A program made the position numbers and the translations under genes. 64,000 nt of DNA. Source: Bolinopsis microptera (taxonomy: Eukaryota > Ctenophora > Tentaculata > Lobata > Bolinopsidae). The stretch is taken from positions 12,445,118 to 12,509,117 of the forward strand of contig NC_087078.1 in the NCBI RefSeq assembly GCF_026151205.1. The letters are read 5' to 3'. Positions 23,478 through 38,400 of the stretch are shown piece by piece. Position 1 is the first letter of the stretch. Each line of letters starts with the position of its first letter. The notes under the pieces were generated by a model. It saw only the letters and a list, made by a program, of their open reading frames with translations, had not been told where the DNA came from and searched no databases.

Positions 23478-26400
23478 TCACCAGGCTCGTTGCGATCTGG
23501 GTCGCGGAGCAGTCCTAGGCCTCTCTCGTGTGTGCCGGGCCATGGCCCTCTCCATTACCGTACCTTCGTCATACGCGCCTACCTAATGTTCGGGGAGAGA
23601 ATCACACTTCAGATTAGTACACATTCCATTGTCTCGTGACTTAACTTAATTCATTAACACATTTCTATTTGAGCCACAAATTTGGTTATTATGTCAAAAT
23701 AATAGGCTAGGTGATTTTGACTATTACACGAATTAAGCTAAGATGAGAACCATCTGATTTGATAAATATAACAGGTTAATGCCATCATCCAACGCTTTGG
23801 AGATTGTGGCAAGTACGATAAACGGGACCAGACTTTCACAGAATTGCTTCACGGTTACATGATAAAATACAAGTACAAGTGCTGAAATGTATGAGTATTC
23901 TGCTGCAATAAATTAAGAGATCACTCATCACTGTTGTTTTTTTCAATAAGTCCTAATATTATAATTACCTCCCTCAATACATGTTCAACTTTTATGAAAA
24001 TCAACAGTTGCAAAAGTAGATTTCAATAAAACACAGTCACTCATTAAAGCTATAATTATAAACCATGGTAATCTTAATTATGATAACATAATATGTACAT
24101 CTTTTAGAAACTTTATATATTACAATTATTGTAACACTGAGTTGAACCTAAAGGAGACTACTAAATAAATGCTTGGATCTACTCATGCAATGACGCAACT
24201 AAATTGCAAAAACTAGGGTCATTTAGATTGAACAAATGGTCAAAGACCAATATCTTCTTTATTTTCATGCAAGATTGAAGTTAAAGACATTATTGTAACA
24301 TACTAATGAAAGAAAATAACGAATATCGTGCTTTCAAGAGACCTAAGTCAGTTACGATGTTCATGATCATGCATTTCTTTCAGACCTGAGATTGAGAATA
24401 AACTTTGAATGGAAAATATTTTGACAACCGAGTCTTAGAATCGTGGTAAGCCTTTTGTAAATAAAACATAAATAGCGACAAATGAGGCCTTTTCAATCTC
24501 AACGTCTTGCCAGAGCTGGTGACGATTTAGAATTATTATCATTTCAATAATAAACCTGCTGCATGACAGAGAAGAATGTCTTTTCAAAGTTAGATGATTG
24601 TTGTTACACATGCAACAAAATCAACAAGTAAAACTTTGAATATGATCCCAGTTTAATTTTAAACAAAGAGTGTAAATATGCTGAATAACGATGAACATTT
24701 AGCAAGTCTTAAGAACTAAAAGTGGTTAAAGTCATTCTGATAAGCAAACAGTTAGTTAGAAATGCTCAAGTAACGTACATGGTGACTGTAAGCTACAAAA
24801 CTATAAGAAAAGAAGGTGTGGTGCTCTTTTGGGATTTCGTCCGTGTTGGGTTTTGTCCGTGTGGGGTTATCCCCGGCTTTCTTCTTGATGGCCGAAAATA
24901 ACCCCAAACAGACAAAAATCCCAGCGAACAAACGCCCAAAACCAAGCTGAATGGTTTAACAAGCGTCAAATACGTTAGAACAAAAACCTACATGCGTCAT
25001 GCACACGACCCGTACCTATACATAAACAGACAGACATGCGACATGTATCAAGAAAACGGGGGCTGACGAACCTACCAGCTACATAACGGTTCGTCGCCGA
25101 GGTGACATAATTCTTGGCAGTTTCTCCGCCTGTAGATGCTAAACGTAAGCCAATGAATTAGATAATAAATTGGCTGATTAATACTGAAAACCACCAGGGA
25201 GTACTTTAGTACTGTTCGCACTACCATCACGGCTACTAAGAATTTTGCCCCGATAAATGATAAATAAGGATTCACAACCCATGCACGAACTCGGAACTGC
25301 AAGAAATCAGTTATTACTGGTAGTGTTATGTTATGGTATTTTGGAGTATAATATGCCATTCTGCCACATGCCAATCATACATGCATTACTAGTAGGTACG
25401 TTCAAATATTACGCTCCATAGAAGTGCAGTACAACTTGATACCTTCAACGTAACCCAAATTCGATGAGATCAATTTTCGTGTTCTTAAAGCATAATCATT
25501 AATCAATCTAATCAATATAATTTCAGTGGCATGCGTTAAAGCAATGAACTGTGTATTTAGGACTATCGGTTGCTGTCCTCAAAACCTCCACAAAGGCGGC
25601 TCATCGCCTGTTATTGGGTCCAACTGAAGCTTGTCAACCTTTCGTTTGAAGGTTCCATTTCTCATCAATTCGATTGGTAGGCTACTTCGAATGTCGTATG
25701 TTTCGTTTTGTTTTCTTTCAATGTAACTTACCGATTGGCCAACGCGGGGTAGGACAGGGAATTTTCTTTCTAGTCTTCCTCTGTATATGTGGCCATCTTG
25801 TCCCTGAAGTTCAGTCTCCCTGAAGTTTAATCGGAATTTTAATGATCTCTGGCTTGTTATATAGATTAACGTACAAAATAAGGAATGATCAATAAGTTTT
25901 TCATTGTACTATTACAATTATTTCTGCTGTATTATTATCGAATCTTTTTATGTACCTTTGAAAACTTATCATGATTGAAGGCGATTTTGTGACATGTGTG
26001 GGTATGATGAAGATTTATATTGAATTTGCTAATAAAATTATAACACAAAATAAAATAATCAGTGACTAAAAATAAAATCGATTCATTTTTATATCCACAT
26101 TACAAACCTATACCCCTCTACAAATTATGATAGTACTGACTGATTTGGTTGAATTTGAGAAGTATTCTTTACGAATTGCGGTGAAATCGTCCTAGAAGCT
26201 AGAAGAAGGGTACAATTTTAGAATTGATGCTTGAAATATTTTTAAATCGTTCATGCTGTCGACTTAAACTCTCGAATTTCTTTTCGATTTTCAATTTTAC
26301 TTTACCGCAATTCGACGGTATTGTATACCACCCCCAATTCAACCGGATTTTTCACTACCATGGTTTTAATAGCTAATACATCTAAAACTTCAAAACATGT

Positions 26401-29400
26401 AAATAATTATGAAAATCTAATATGATAGAATCTATCAATATGATATACTGATACATCTACCATTTCACGTTCAACGAGCATGGAAAGATGATGGTATAAT
26501 GATAAATAAATGTGACAGTGAATGACATGACTAGATGACGCAACTAAATGGGAGACCCCCAGGAGATCATTTTACTGATTTGAAACCAGACTGTGCTTTG
26601 GTTTGTTACATACAATCTAGATGTGTATATTGTATAACGTATTTTGTTTCCCATCTAGTGACACTATCTATCACACACTAAGTCCACGCTTGATTTTCGT
26701 TGCTTTTAGGTGTTCTTGTAAAATCAAGCCGAGGCCCATGGTGAGTGGGCGTTTTGGGACGGTTTATGGGTGGTGGGCGACGCTCTCTGGTGACGTCGGT
26801 GATTCGATTTCGGTTTTGTGAGGTGTAGTTCAAGTTGCTGTTGATATATTTTCCTTTGTACCTGTAATGATATTTACCTTAGTGGAACTGGGACTGGGGG
26901 CGGTTCATCGTCTTTGAAAAACTGACTGCGATTGAAAACAGGTAACTTGGCGTTATACAGTAAAACCTCGATTTATCGCACAGTTTGAAGGAAAAAAGTA
27001 CGGTAAATCGGGGTTTTACTGCAGTTAGATTTGCTCACTTAAACTCCAAATGATAATATTTAAAGAGAATGAGCCATGAATTAGGGATTAGAGTTTGAAC
27101 AATCTGATAACTGATAAGCTTGCTGATTCAAAAAGAAGCTCTGTATGTCCATTTTACATTAAAACTGACATCGATTAATAAAAAAAAGTCAACTCGTTAT
27201 ACCTGAGAGCGCTAATGCGGGTACGTCTATGAGCGTAAGTCATGGTGTGCATTCCTCCGCAGCTCCGATTAGTTTGAGGCATGTCGTACGGGTCACTGTT
27301 TTTTGTGTGGAGAAGACTGACATAAGTATACAAAAATATATAAAATTCTAAGTTTGTAAATTGCATGAATCATAATCATTGATCACAAGAGGTTCCATCG
27401 TGTTATTTTCACACACAAACAAAGTGACACATAGACAAACTCTGATACAGTTTATCAAGATAAAATACAGCAGTTTCGAAATGTAAGCGCGCACTATGTT
27501 TAGAAGTATAAATTTGCCAGCGCAAGACTAAGAACAGAAATATATAATTACTATGATTAGATGGTAAGAAGGTTCACTTCTACGAATATACAGCATAAAA
27601 TGTACGAACACTCTAAAAGATCAGATCAAGTACAACACAAAACAATACTGACCTCCACGGATATCTCGGAATGTTCTGACTAAGAGCGCAACCAGATTAG
27701 TAAAAAGTTGGACTTAAATGGTATTTTTTGGTTCGTCCAATCTATTAGGTAAGTCATGACCCCATATCACATGTATTAAATCATTGCATCTAAAGATCTG
27801 ACAAAGTTTAGGTACTCACTTGCGCTGGTGCTGTCGAATGAGTTCTAACTCATATGTAGTGTAAGGTCTATTACTTCGCATGCCTGGGAAGCCATATGAC
27901 ACAGGTAACGTTGATGGTAACATATTTCCTGAGTTCACTTCAACTGGTCTGTCGCATGATATACAGTGGAACTTCAACAATCGTCTGAAAAGAAGATTCA
28001 CTAATTTTAGAGATCAGGGAATAATTGCATCTAAATTCTAACTACTATCTTGAGAAATCCTCCAGCTGAACAGTTAAATTTAGAAGAAAAAAGATCGGGA
28101 GAAATTGTAGATTGAAGTTTACTAACCTCCTCATACCAGCTGCATCCATATCAACCTCATTTGTTGGAGGTTGGGGCGGACCAGGTGCCTTCAACTTATT
28201 CAGCCTGTTCTCTGGCAATGGTTGAGGTTGGGAATCAGTTAGGTACTCTCTCAGAATATATAAAAGCCAATTTTTTTCCCTGCTCTTGCCGAAGGCAAAA
28301 AGATCGTAGGGAATAAGTAATCGGGTTTGGATATATGAGGTGGCCCGACGGTCCTACGGTGATGACAAAAGTCTGCTCCTTCGCAATATAGACCACTCCC
28401 CTATAATTATGTGTATAAAAGGAGGCAATTTTGCGCGCGCGACGCCAGCTATGTGTTAATTAATTACAGGCATAGCAACCAGTTTTAGGTGCTTGACGAC
28501 TGTTACACAGGTTTCCATCGGGTTGCAATTTACTCTAATTCATTAATATAGCATATTAGTCATCTGAGCGGATCAATCATCAATACAAGTGTTTAGTTAT
28601 TTTGTTGAAACAAGCTTAATAAATTACCGAGTGATAAAATTCAGCAAGTCGAAACAAATTAAATTATTATATCAACTGATAAACTCGTGGCCGAATATTT
28701 TACAGTTTATCGAAACTGAATGGTAAAAAGCGATTACATATTTAAGAACAGATGTTACTTTACATTTACATTCAAGAAGCAACTAAGATCAAGATTGCGG
28801 TATAGTATGCTTTTAAAGAATCCTATATAGTCGATGGTGCTGTAGATGTGTCGAGTAAGCATCAAAATGTATTAGTTTATGTTAGATACAAATAATAACT
28901 AAGATTAGACAGAATATTTTATTACAGTCAATAAAGTTGGCATACGATGCAGTATAAATATGACGTGACTGTGACATGATCATACGCATCGTTAACAGTA
29001 ACACGAAACAAAACCGCGCAACATATGAAATTATCTACAACCAAACCACATATAGAATATAGATCGACGGCGACACCTAAGATGCGCGCAGAATTTTCAA
29101 GTTCTGCACGCCTAATATAATGAAAACGATTATCACGTGCGCCAAACACCACTCTGGGATACAAGTAGAACAATTACATTGTAGGCAGTAGGGAAATTTA
29201 ATCGTGCGTGGTGTTACCGCGGCGAAATTCTTGTTTCAGACACATTTGAAAAATATTTTAAAAACGATGAAATTCTTACCCAGGAAGTCCTTGACATTCT
29301 GTAACTCCATTCTGTCAAGTTTACCCTCAACATCGTTAGAAATCTGGGTGATGGCATGTTTGAGGGCAGCCTCCTGGCCCTCGCAACGCTGTAAGGCACT

Positions 29401-32400
29401 CTCTAGACCAGAGTTCAGCTTCTCAAAGTGATTATCTACAAACACTCTGTTTGCCTTGTGGTCTACTACCCGTTTGTCTGCTTTGTCTTCCATCTCCAGG
29501 ACGACAAAGTCTTTGTCAGCCTTCATCTCTCTCAGATCATCAACTCCAGAGTACAGGGTCTGAGGGCATTGATTTCAATTAACTAACGATAGTTTCAAAA
29601 TTGACCACAAATGAATCTCTAGGCATAATATTGCGTCCTGTGCGATAAACCACGTTGCATAATATTAATAAATCTGTTATGTATAATAACCTTCAAGTGC
29701 AGATCATTCTGGGTTGCGTTATCACTGAGTTTATTCAGCTGATCGTGGTGGTGCTCTTGTTCGTCCTTGAGAGCTTTAATCGTATCTTTCAATGTGTTCA
29801 AGGCTTCGCTGTCAAGTTCCTGGATATAAAGCAATGAAAGGCATTAGTTTGGTCAAATCAAACGGAACATATGCTATCAGACTTTCAACTGACTAAGGCA
29901 GGGTTAAGACAATCTCGACGCTAGCAACGTCCCCTTTTACATAGTTCCACTAAAATGATAATTTAAGATTAAATATGTATAGTAATAGGTAAATAAAGTA
30001 AAAAATGTAATAAAACGGTAGGGATAAAGTCTTAGTTGTAGTGAACGCTGAACTTAGTCGTACTGAACGTACGTTCCAATCATTTTGTAGTGAACGTTTG
30101 TGAACGTTAGTGAACGTTAGTCAATATTTTGATAATTTTTCCGATAGTTTTTAACTTTAGATGGATACAATGAGATAAAACCATGTTTTCGGAATTATAC
30201 AGTAAATAAACAATAATGAATAAAAATAAGTCACTAGTATAGCAAATAGTAATGAAATTATTGCTCCTTAATTCGTGAATTGTTCATAAGACGCAAACTT
30301 GCGTTAACATAAATAAGGTCTCGCTGCTTGTCAACTGTGAGGCGGTTTCTTTTTTTGTTTATCACCCAGTCGTACAAGCTCCAATTCGTCTCACAGGGTG
30401 AGGCTGATGTTGATAATGATTGCGACAGCGCTTTCATTGCAAAACTCTGTAGTTTGGGTACCTCGCAACCGAAGTTGCTCCACCAAGAGACTGGATCGTC
30501 AGAATCTTGGCTAAAACTTGAGGCAGCGTCAGTAGAGAATAAGCCTCTTTTCTCTCGGTAGAACGTGTACTTCGAAAGTATCTTCTTCTTTGTTGCGCCG
30601 TCATACCATGTGTCCATGACATCTAGAAACTCCTTCCAGACATCCTGATTCGTGTGCTGATCATATCCCTGATAAGCCGGGTGAACACAAAACCCTACTG
30701 AATGTAGAGGGAATGGAGCTCGAGCCACCTTTTGTTGGCAAGACTATCACTAACCATATCACTTTTATGGTTTCTATTGCGGAAAGCAAAATTTGCTAAC
30801 TTTAAGGTGAACAGATAATATTTGTAATAAATTACACCGATGAAACCAACAGGAATCTTAAGACTATTGTCTGAAAATCTAAGCAAGACTATTATCGGCA
30901 TGAGAATTGAGCATAAATAGTCGACTTCTATCCAGAAATGGGGGTCAAACACTAAATCTTTAGCGCACTCAAACAAATTCTTGTATGCATTACTTTTATT
31001 GCTAACAGACTCAGTAAGGGTTGGATCAATATAAGTCTTAATCAAAGTATCCTTGGAACCCTTCAGTCTCTCTAACATAATAAACTGGGTGGCAAACCGA
31101 GTTTCCCCTGGTTTTAGCAAATTGACATGAGAATGGGTTCTAAACGTTTTTAGAATCATGTCGTGATTCTTCACATTTGTAACTATTTTGTTACAATTCG
31201 ACAATGTCTCCTTGGTCCAGCTCAACTTCCCAACATCCTCGGCAAGTAGATCAAACTGGTGGGTTACACAGCATGATCCTATGATGTGTTCATAATCAGC
31301 TTCGATTAAGCGTTGTAGAGATTTATTGACATTTGGATTGTCTGTTATACAACGTGGCAAATCCTGTCGGCGCCAATTTCTTCAATTTTGGCTTTTACAA
31401 ATACAATCTCATACTGACCATTCGCAGTTTTCTCAACCCCCGTAGCATTAACCGCGTCATGAAAAATAATGTCCTGCCTTTGCACGAGGATGAAGTTAAC
31501 GACATTAACGGCATTTTAATTTCATAATACTAATAGCAATTAACGTTCCTTATGTTCCGAACGTTAAAATCTTTTAGCGAACGCGTTCACAAACTATTTT
31601 TAGTGAACGTTCCGTACGTTCACTACAACTAAGGATAAAGTATATTGAAACGTAGTCAACACGTCATAAAACGAACTGACCCAATAATTAAACTAATAGA
31701 TCTCCCGCGCAATTCTAAGACTCCGATTTGCGCCGTTGCAAAGTTATTATAAAACTAAATTCAACACGTGCAACAAATATATCGCAACAATAGAAATAGA
31801 TGCCATTAGGTCAAGCTATGGCATTAATATATTTCCACACCCAATACCAAACTTATTCTTTAGCCCATGCCTCTTTACCACAGATAAGTATATTTTACTA
31901 AGACGATCCCGTCTAAAACCCAACTCAATTAAATCATCAGTAAATTTCAAAACCCTATCAGAAAAAGCAACAACGTTATTACAAATCCTAGAATATCTCA
32001 CAACCTGTGAACAGTACGTGCCATATAATACACTACTAGCTTGATTACTCATCAAAGGTTGAAACTTAACCACTTTAAAACCAAACTTATCCCTTTTATC
32101 ATAAACTCTACAAGAAAACTTCCCCTCTCTATTTATCGAAATATCAAGATCTAATACATTGGCGGCACTATATACTTCATTTTCCTTATTAAGAGTAAGT
32201 GAGTCTGGATATATTAACTTAAAATATTCCTCTAAGTAACCATCAGAGTTAAGGGTAGTAATATCATCTATAAGTCTAAATGTATTATTTAACTTCTTTA
32301 CAATATAGTATCTATTTTTATACGTACTATCTAAGAAACTGTTCTCAAAATACCAAAGTGTTAAGTTAGCAATATATGGACCAGGGTTGATTCCAATAGG

Positions 32401-35400
32401 TACACCGATATGTTGCCGATATAAGATCTCTCCTACTTTAAAGTAACAATTATCCAGTAGAAACTCAACACATTTAATCAACTTAACTTCATCAAAAGCC
32501 ACAGTCCCATCTCTAAAGCTATTAACCCAAGCAGACCCTTTATCGTAAACAGCTATAAACTTCTTCCTACTATTCCTAAAGGCTAATTTAACAGTAAACT
32601 TGAGAGCATCCTTGATATCTTTATGGGCTAAATTCGTGTATAAAGTAGAAAAATCAAAAGTTTGGAAGTTTCTCGCTAAGCTATTATCATTAATTTTATC
32701 TAAAGCTTCTAAAATCGGCTTATTATTCAAAATGACCCAATTCCTATTAACTCCTGTTACTTTAAACAACATGTTAGTATATCGGCAGATCTCTGAATAA
32801 ACAGCCTTTAAGGCTAAAGAAATCTTTACTGCCAAGGGCTTAATACTACAATTAGCATAAGAAATAACATACCTAAACTTTAAAATTGGCTTATGAAATT
32901 TAGGACTCGAAAACATGTGAGGCAAATTATCAATATTAGAATCTACTTTTATCCCAACGTCTTCTATGAACTTGAAAATATCTCTGTTAATATCACGAAC
33001 ATCATGCTCCCCACTAACATCATCAATACCCTCATTAGATTGACACTCTTGTATAATATCACTTAAATAATAATGTTTACAAATTATAGCGACGTTCTTA
33101 GTTGCTTTGTCCACCGGACATAAAACAAAATACTTTCTAATAAACGCTAATTCTTCACAAGCTTTATCATTACTAAACACAGATTTCCTTTTAAGCTGTT
33201 TAGGATATTTCATTTTAAGAGCTTCAGTATTCTTCTTAACAATGTCACTAAATTCATTAAACCAACCATTTAAACATGCACTATCGATTTTCTCTTTCCT
33301 ACTCCAAGGTTTTAAGATTTCTTTAACATTATCTATTACCGAATTACAATTCTTATCAAAATCAATCGTTTTAGGTTCTTTATAAGAAGGACCTTTCTCT
33401 AACAGACTTCTCAAGGCGTCGTGCTTTACAAAATTAACATCCCCAGTCACAACATGACCACAATCCTGATTTACGAAATCAGTAAACATATGACATTTGC
33501 ATTCTAAAGGTTCAGTGTCTCCCTTAACAACGTTATTATAATTAAATAACTTCTTAGAAACATTATCAGTACCTTTATATACAACAGTAGGTTCCTTAAT
33601 GTTACAAAAATTAACAAACGATTTCAAACTAGGAGATCTAAAAACTCTAGGTAAATTTAACATTTCAATACCCTTGTTCACAAAATCAATAGAACATAAA
33701 ACTTTAGGCTTACGGACGCTCTTACTTTTATCAGTTCTCGAGTTAAAAGGTCTAATTTTATAAGTGAATAAGTCCATTATAATACAATGTATCTGAGATC
33801 TACTAGGGTCTAGGTTATCAATTTGAAAAACTTTATTTAAATAGCTCTCTTTAAGTTTAACTAGTGTAGACTTATTTAAAGGAAACAATAATTTACGTAA
33901 TAAAATATTAACGTCACTGTGAAAAGGTTCAACAACTAAACGTAGTAATTCACCCAAAATATTGTCAATATCAAACTGAGATAAATCGCTTTGCTGTCTA
34001 TCAGCCCAGGATCTCTTTCGAGAACTATCTTTACAAGAAATAAATTTAGCATATTCACAATTATAACTATCTTTATTTTCTAAACTATCAATCCTATCAT
34101 TAACCCCATAAGGAAATTGTGTTTTAAGTACTCTGATCTAACGATCTTCATGTCCTTTCCTAATTTTGGAAATACTTTCATCAATAACAAATTTAGTAGA
34201 ATTAGGACGCTTAACACCAGTTCTCCCCGTACCTGCAAATTTCTGAATAATTTGAACACTAAACGAATTACAATTAATAGATTCTAAAAAATGCTGTCTC
34301 AATCTAAAATTTCCCGAATTTCCAGTAGGATTCGTAGTCCCACGGTGTTGCGACATACGATCCTTAAGTTCTTGCACAGTCTCTCCTACATATTGAGAAT
34401 TACAACATTTACAGCTCAAAAGATAAATAACATTAGTACTTTTACAATTAATAACTTTTTCTTCTCCAACATCAAACTCAAATATACAGTCAAATTTAGT
34501 CCCAGATACAGATGACCTAAAGTCCATTTGGGCATTTTTTTAAATCGGTGTGGCCCTAAGCTAGCCTAAACTTTCTGAACCACATGGTTTTGCGCGGCTT
34601 TAAATGAATATATATAATGCGCGGCGCAAAAAATTGTGCAGTTTTATACAAAATATCTTCCGCGCCCGCTCAACAAAATATCAATTCTTTGCAAGTGTTA
34701 AACTGGCCAATCAAGATGCAAAAATTTGGTTTTTGATAGCAAATAGACATGAAAATTGAACTACTTTCGTCATAGAAATTAAAAGTTAAAAACAGGGCTC
34801 AAGAGCAAACCCTTAAATGTTGGTGTCAAATCGTACTTTGAGTCAAGTATAGAGTAAAGATACAGTTAAACTGCGAAGGCACAACACCAAACCAACCTTA
34901 CTCTATCTCCCAAAAACAACCTTCTCCTGGTCAGCCATGTCCCTCATCCTGCACTTGACCCCCGCAGAGGTCACAAGCCCATCGGAGCACAAATGAGCGA
35001 GAAACGGGGAAGCCTTAGCTACCGGGCTAAGGACTGCATCACTAGCAGCGAAATACGGATATACCCTCCCTTTTACATGCGTTCAACCGGCACCCGAACC
35101 ACACGCTGTTTCTTAGACATAACTTCCCACTTACATCAGTGTCTTCTCGCATCAACTGGCATCGGCAAGTGGCGACACTGTGTAGACTCAACCCTGAGCT
35201 TGATCAGAATCTTCAGTCACAAACCTGACACCGTTTCGGGGCTTTCATTGCGATACGGTTTTCTGTCAGGTGCCCCAGCAGTCTCTCTTGGACCACCATC
35301 TGATCTGACAATCACCCGAGGATACCTGCTAGAGCTCGCGATTTACGACGAGTTAGCTTATGGCACCTCTGGCTGTTAGGTGAAGTCATAAAGCTCAAAC

Positions 35401-38400
35401 AGCTCTCATCTCCCACTCTCTTTTCCTAGACAGCAGATAAATCCATCTTGAACAATGGGCTGCATCCTTCCCACAATCTCTGACCAACTTCTTGAGGGCT
35501 CTCCCAGTCAGACCAATCTTCCTTGATGCACACTCCAAACTTGCTGCGACCACACCTCTAGCACCAACCTCAACAGCAAAGCTGAAACATGACCACCCAT
35601 TAGCTTGTATTTCCGCTTGTAGACTGTTATACCGATCAAGCTTCAGCTCATGGGATGCAGCTATTCTCTCTTCCGACGGTACTGTAAGCTCCCACCAGAT
35701 TACTCTCTTGGAAGCTTTCGAGAAAAGAACCAAATCTGGTCTTAATCTGGTCGTTGCTATATCCGACGGGAATTTCAGCTGCTCATCCAGGTCTGCTAAT
35801 ACTATCCAATCAGTGGCCCCACTCAGAATCCCAAACTCACTGACTTTCGACCTCTTCACCTCCTTAAACCTCCCTCCTGCTGGAACAAACTCAATGGCTT
35901 TCCGAGTGACACAAGAGCTCTTCCTCTTGTTGACTCTCCGCTCACAATGGAATTTCACTTGGTCTGCTATTTGTTTAAGCACCTTATCGTGGCGCCATCG
36001 GTATCTCCCTTGACTTAGTGCCACAGGACAACCAGCCAGAATATGCGGCACAGTTCCCAACTTGTCACCACACAGCTTGCACATCCCATCCTCATCCTCG
36101 CTCCACTTGGATGCTAAAGCTGGTGTAATAAGCGTGCCATACACAGCACTAAGCAGAAAACCGATTGATGAGTCCCCATACTTGAAGAGCGTGTGCCAGC
36201 TCATGTCAGTCCTTGTCACCAGCTCTCTCCAATTACCCCACCTGGACTGCATCTCCAACGTACCCAACTGCACCTCTCTTTCCTTCCTGATGTTCTCCTT
36301 AACCCTATCCAACACCTCCCTCTGCTGCTCCTTTTCTGACATCTTCTCCCAGGGCTTCTTCCAATCACCGAAACCAATTCCCGCTCTACTAAGAGGTTGC
36401 ACCATACCTCGCACTGACTCACACACCAAGTCTCTTTCAGCTTCGTGAAGCTGAGCATCTGCCTTCCAAACTCTCCCAGACCGCACCTGGGGTTGCACCG
36501 CTCTGATCAAAGCATCCTGAGATGTTTGATATGACTGCAAGAGACGGCACTTTTCTACTTTCCAAGTGTCGGTTAGGTTGTCGATGGGGAGAGCAACACT
36601 GGATGAATGACTAAACAGGCAAGAGCTACTAAGCGTGTGTCCCACTCCTAGCCATTTTCTGAGATGACTGTTAGTTGTTTGCTCCCAGCGAGAAACAGTG
36701 CTGATCGGGATATCATAAATGGCAAGTGGCCACTTCATCTTTGGAAGGACCATATACTGATACCCCCAACATTTCTGCAGGCCGGTGAGGGAGCTAAGAT
36801 CGAGTCTACTGAGGTATGTAACAAGATCCTCGTGTGTTTTCTCGATTATAGCTTTGTCCTTTCCTTCTGCCCGAATCCACCTCCCTAGAAACTTGATTGG
36901 TTTCTCAGATACATTCGGGATCACCTCCCCGCTAAGCTGCAACCTCGCCTGACTACCTTCTGAACTCTCTACAACCCACTCCACTGTCACTCCCTTCTGG
37001 TAGACTAGTGCCCTAGACTTAGACGACTTAAGCTTGAACCTTGACCACACAACGAACTCCTGATAAACATCAAGCAGGGTTTGCATATCTACCATTTTAG
37101 CCGTGGTAAGGCAGCTATCATCCATAAACAGCTTAAGGGGTGGTATAGCTGTTCCATCCTTAATGTACTCGACACTCCTGGGTACCTTCATCTTCAAGTA
37201 CTCGTCAGAAAGGTTCATGCATAGCACAAACAAGATCACCGAGATGACACAGCCCATAAATATTCCTATCTCGAACTGCTGCCACTCTGATGTCACTGTT
37301 TTAGAGGAGAATCTTCCGTAAACTTCCGAGAAGTATTTGATAACGATGTTGATAACTTTCTCGGGGATATGATAGAAGCGGAGTGCTTTCACAATAAGTA
37401 AATGTGGAACAGCCCCGTAAGCATTCGCCAAGTCTAACCAGACAACACTCAGATCCTTTCTCTTAACTCTAGCATCTTTGAGCACCTCCCACATAGCTCC
37501 AAAGTGCTCTGTACATCCGTGTACACCAGGAACTCCACCCTTCTGCACAGAGAGATCCACATACCCGTTAGCGACAACAAAGTTGGTTAATCTTTTCGCC
37601 AACACAGCGAGGTATATCTTCCCCTGAATGTTTCCTAGCGATATAGGACGTCCTGTGCTGGGTCCAAAATCTCCATCCGCCTTAGGAATGTAGATCCCTT
37701 CAAAGTACCTACAGTTGTCTGGGTACTCCTCAGCCTTGTAGCCTCCTCTCAGCACATGCCACAAGTTCTGAGATATTCCTGGACACCTCTTGTACACCGT
37801 ATACGGGATGCCGTTGTTACCAGGTGAACTCTTACCTCTGGCTTTCTTAACAACCTCTTCGAACTGCTTCTTGGTTATATTCCTGCTGTCAAACCCCACA
37901 GTTGGGCTAGGAGCTGCCTCAGGTAACCCATTCAGAACGCCAAGAGGAACTGCCCGACTGGCATCACTATACGTATTAGACAGGTGGTTGTCTAACTCCT
38001 CCTTACTACACTTTAACTCTCCCACAGGGCTTGGTTCAAGAATACCTTTAATAGCCTTGAAAGGATCTCGAGTAAACCCACCTCTCTGTCTCCTCACTTC
38101 TCTCTGCTTCTTCCTCCTTGCCTCTGCTCTTCTCAACTTACACAGCTTCTCTGCCAGGCCTCTAAGCAAAGCATTGAAACCATCCTTTACAGACTGGGAA
38201 CAAGCTTTCCTGGCTTTCCTCCTCAGCACTCTCCTCTCAATGACCAACTTATCAATCTCCTCCTGTCTCCTGTTGGCAAACCTGAGACCTTTACCTGACT
38301 CTGCACCATCAATCACGAGCCCAAACCATTTCACACCATCATCATACACCGTGTCGCAATGGCTCACCATCTTCTCCTGGAATGGCTTCCCCTTCTGCTC

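Larger units (their letters stand above)
31700..34560 (-). mobile_element. Penelope-like element with N-terminal GIY-YIG (Naiad-like arrangement)
   Basis: On the minus strand a GIY-YIG nuclease ORF (34527-34138) precedes a Penelope-type RT ORF (33957-31816), in the same frame. Classical Penelope elements carry GIY-YIG after the RT. The permuted order is described for the Naiad/Chlamys group (Craig and colleagues, Arkhipova laboratory, 2021), which is common in invertebrates. The outer limits given are approximate: I found no target duplication, pseudo-LTR or hammerhead motif. It sits in the large QRICH2-like intron in the same orientation as the host gene. Confidence 0.8.

Noticed and set aside
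31640-34800. Hammerhead ribozyme of the Penelope-like element
   Set aside because: I looked for CTGANGA...GAAA cores on both strands near the element's ends and found no convincing one; a covariance-model search would decide.
34993-35379. Open frame of 128 codons on the plus strand
   Set aside because: It lies in the 3' UTR of the RLE non-LTR element on the opposite strand and has no recognisable domain.
35492-36013. 173-codon plus-strand frame
   Set aside because: Antisense shadow of the C-terminal part of the RLE element polyprotein.
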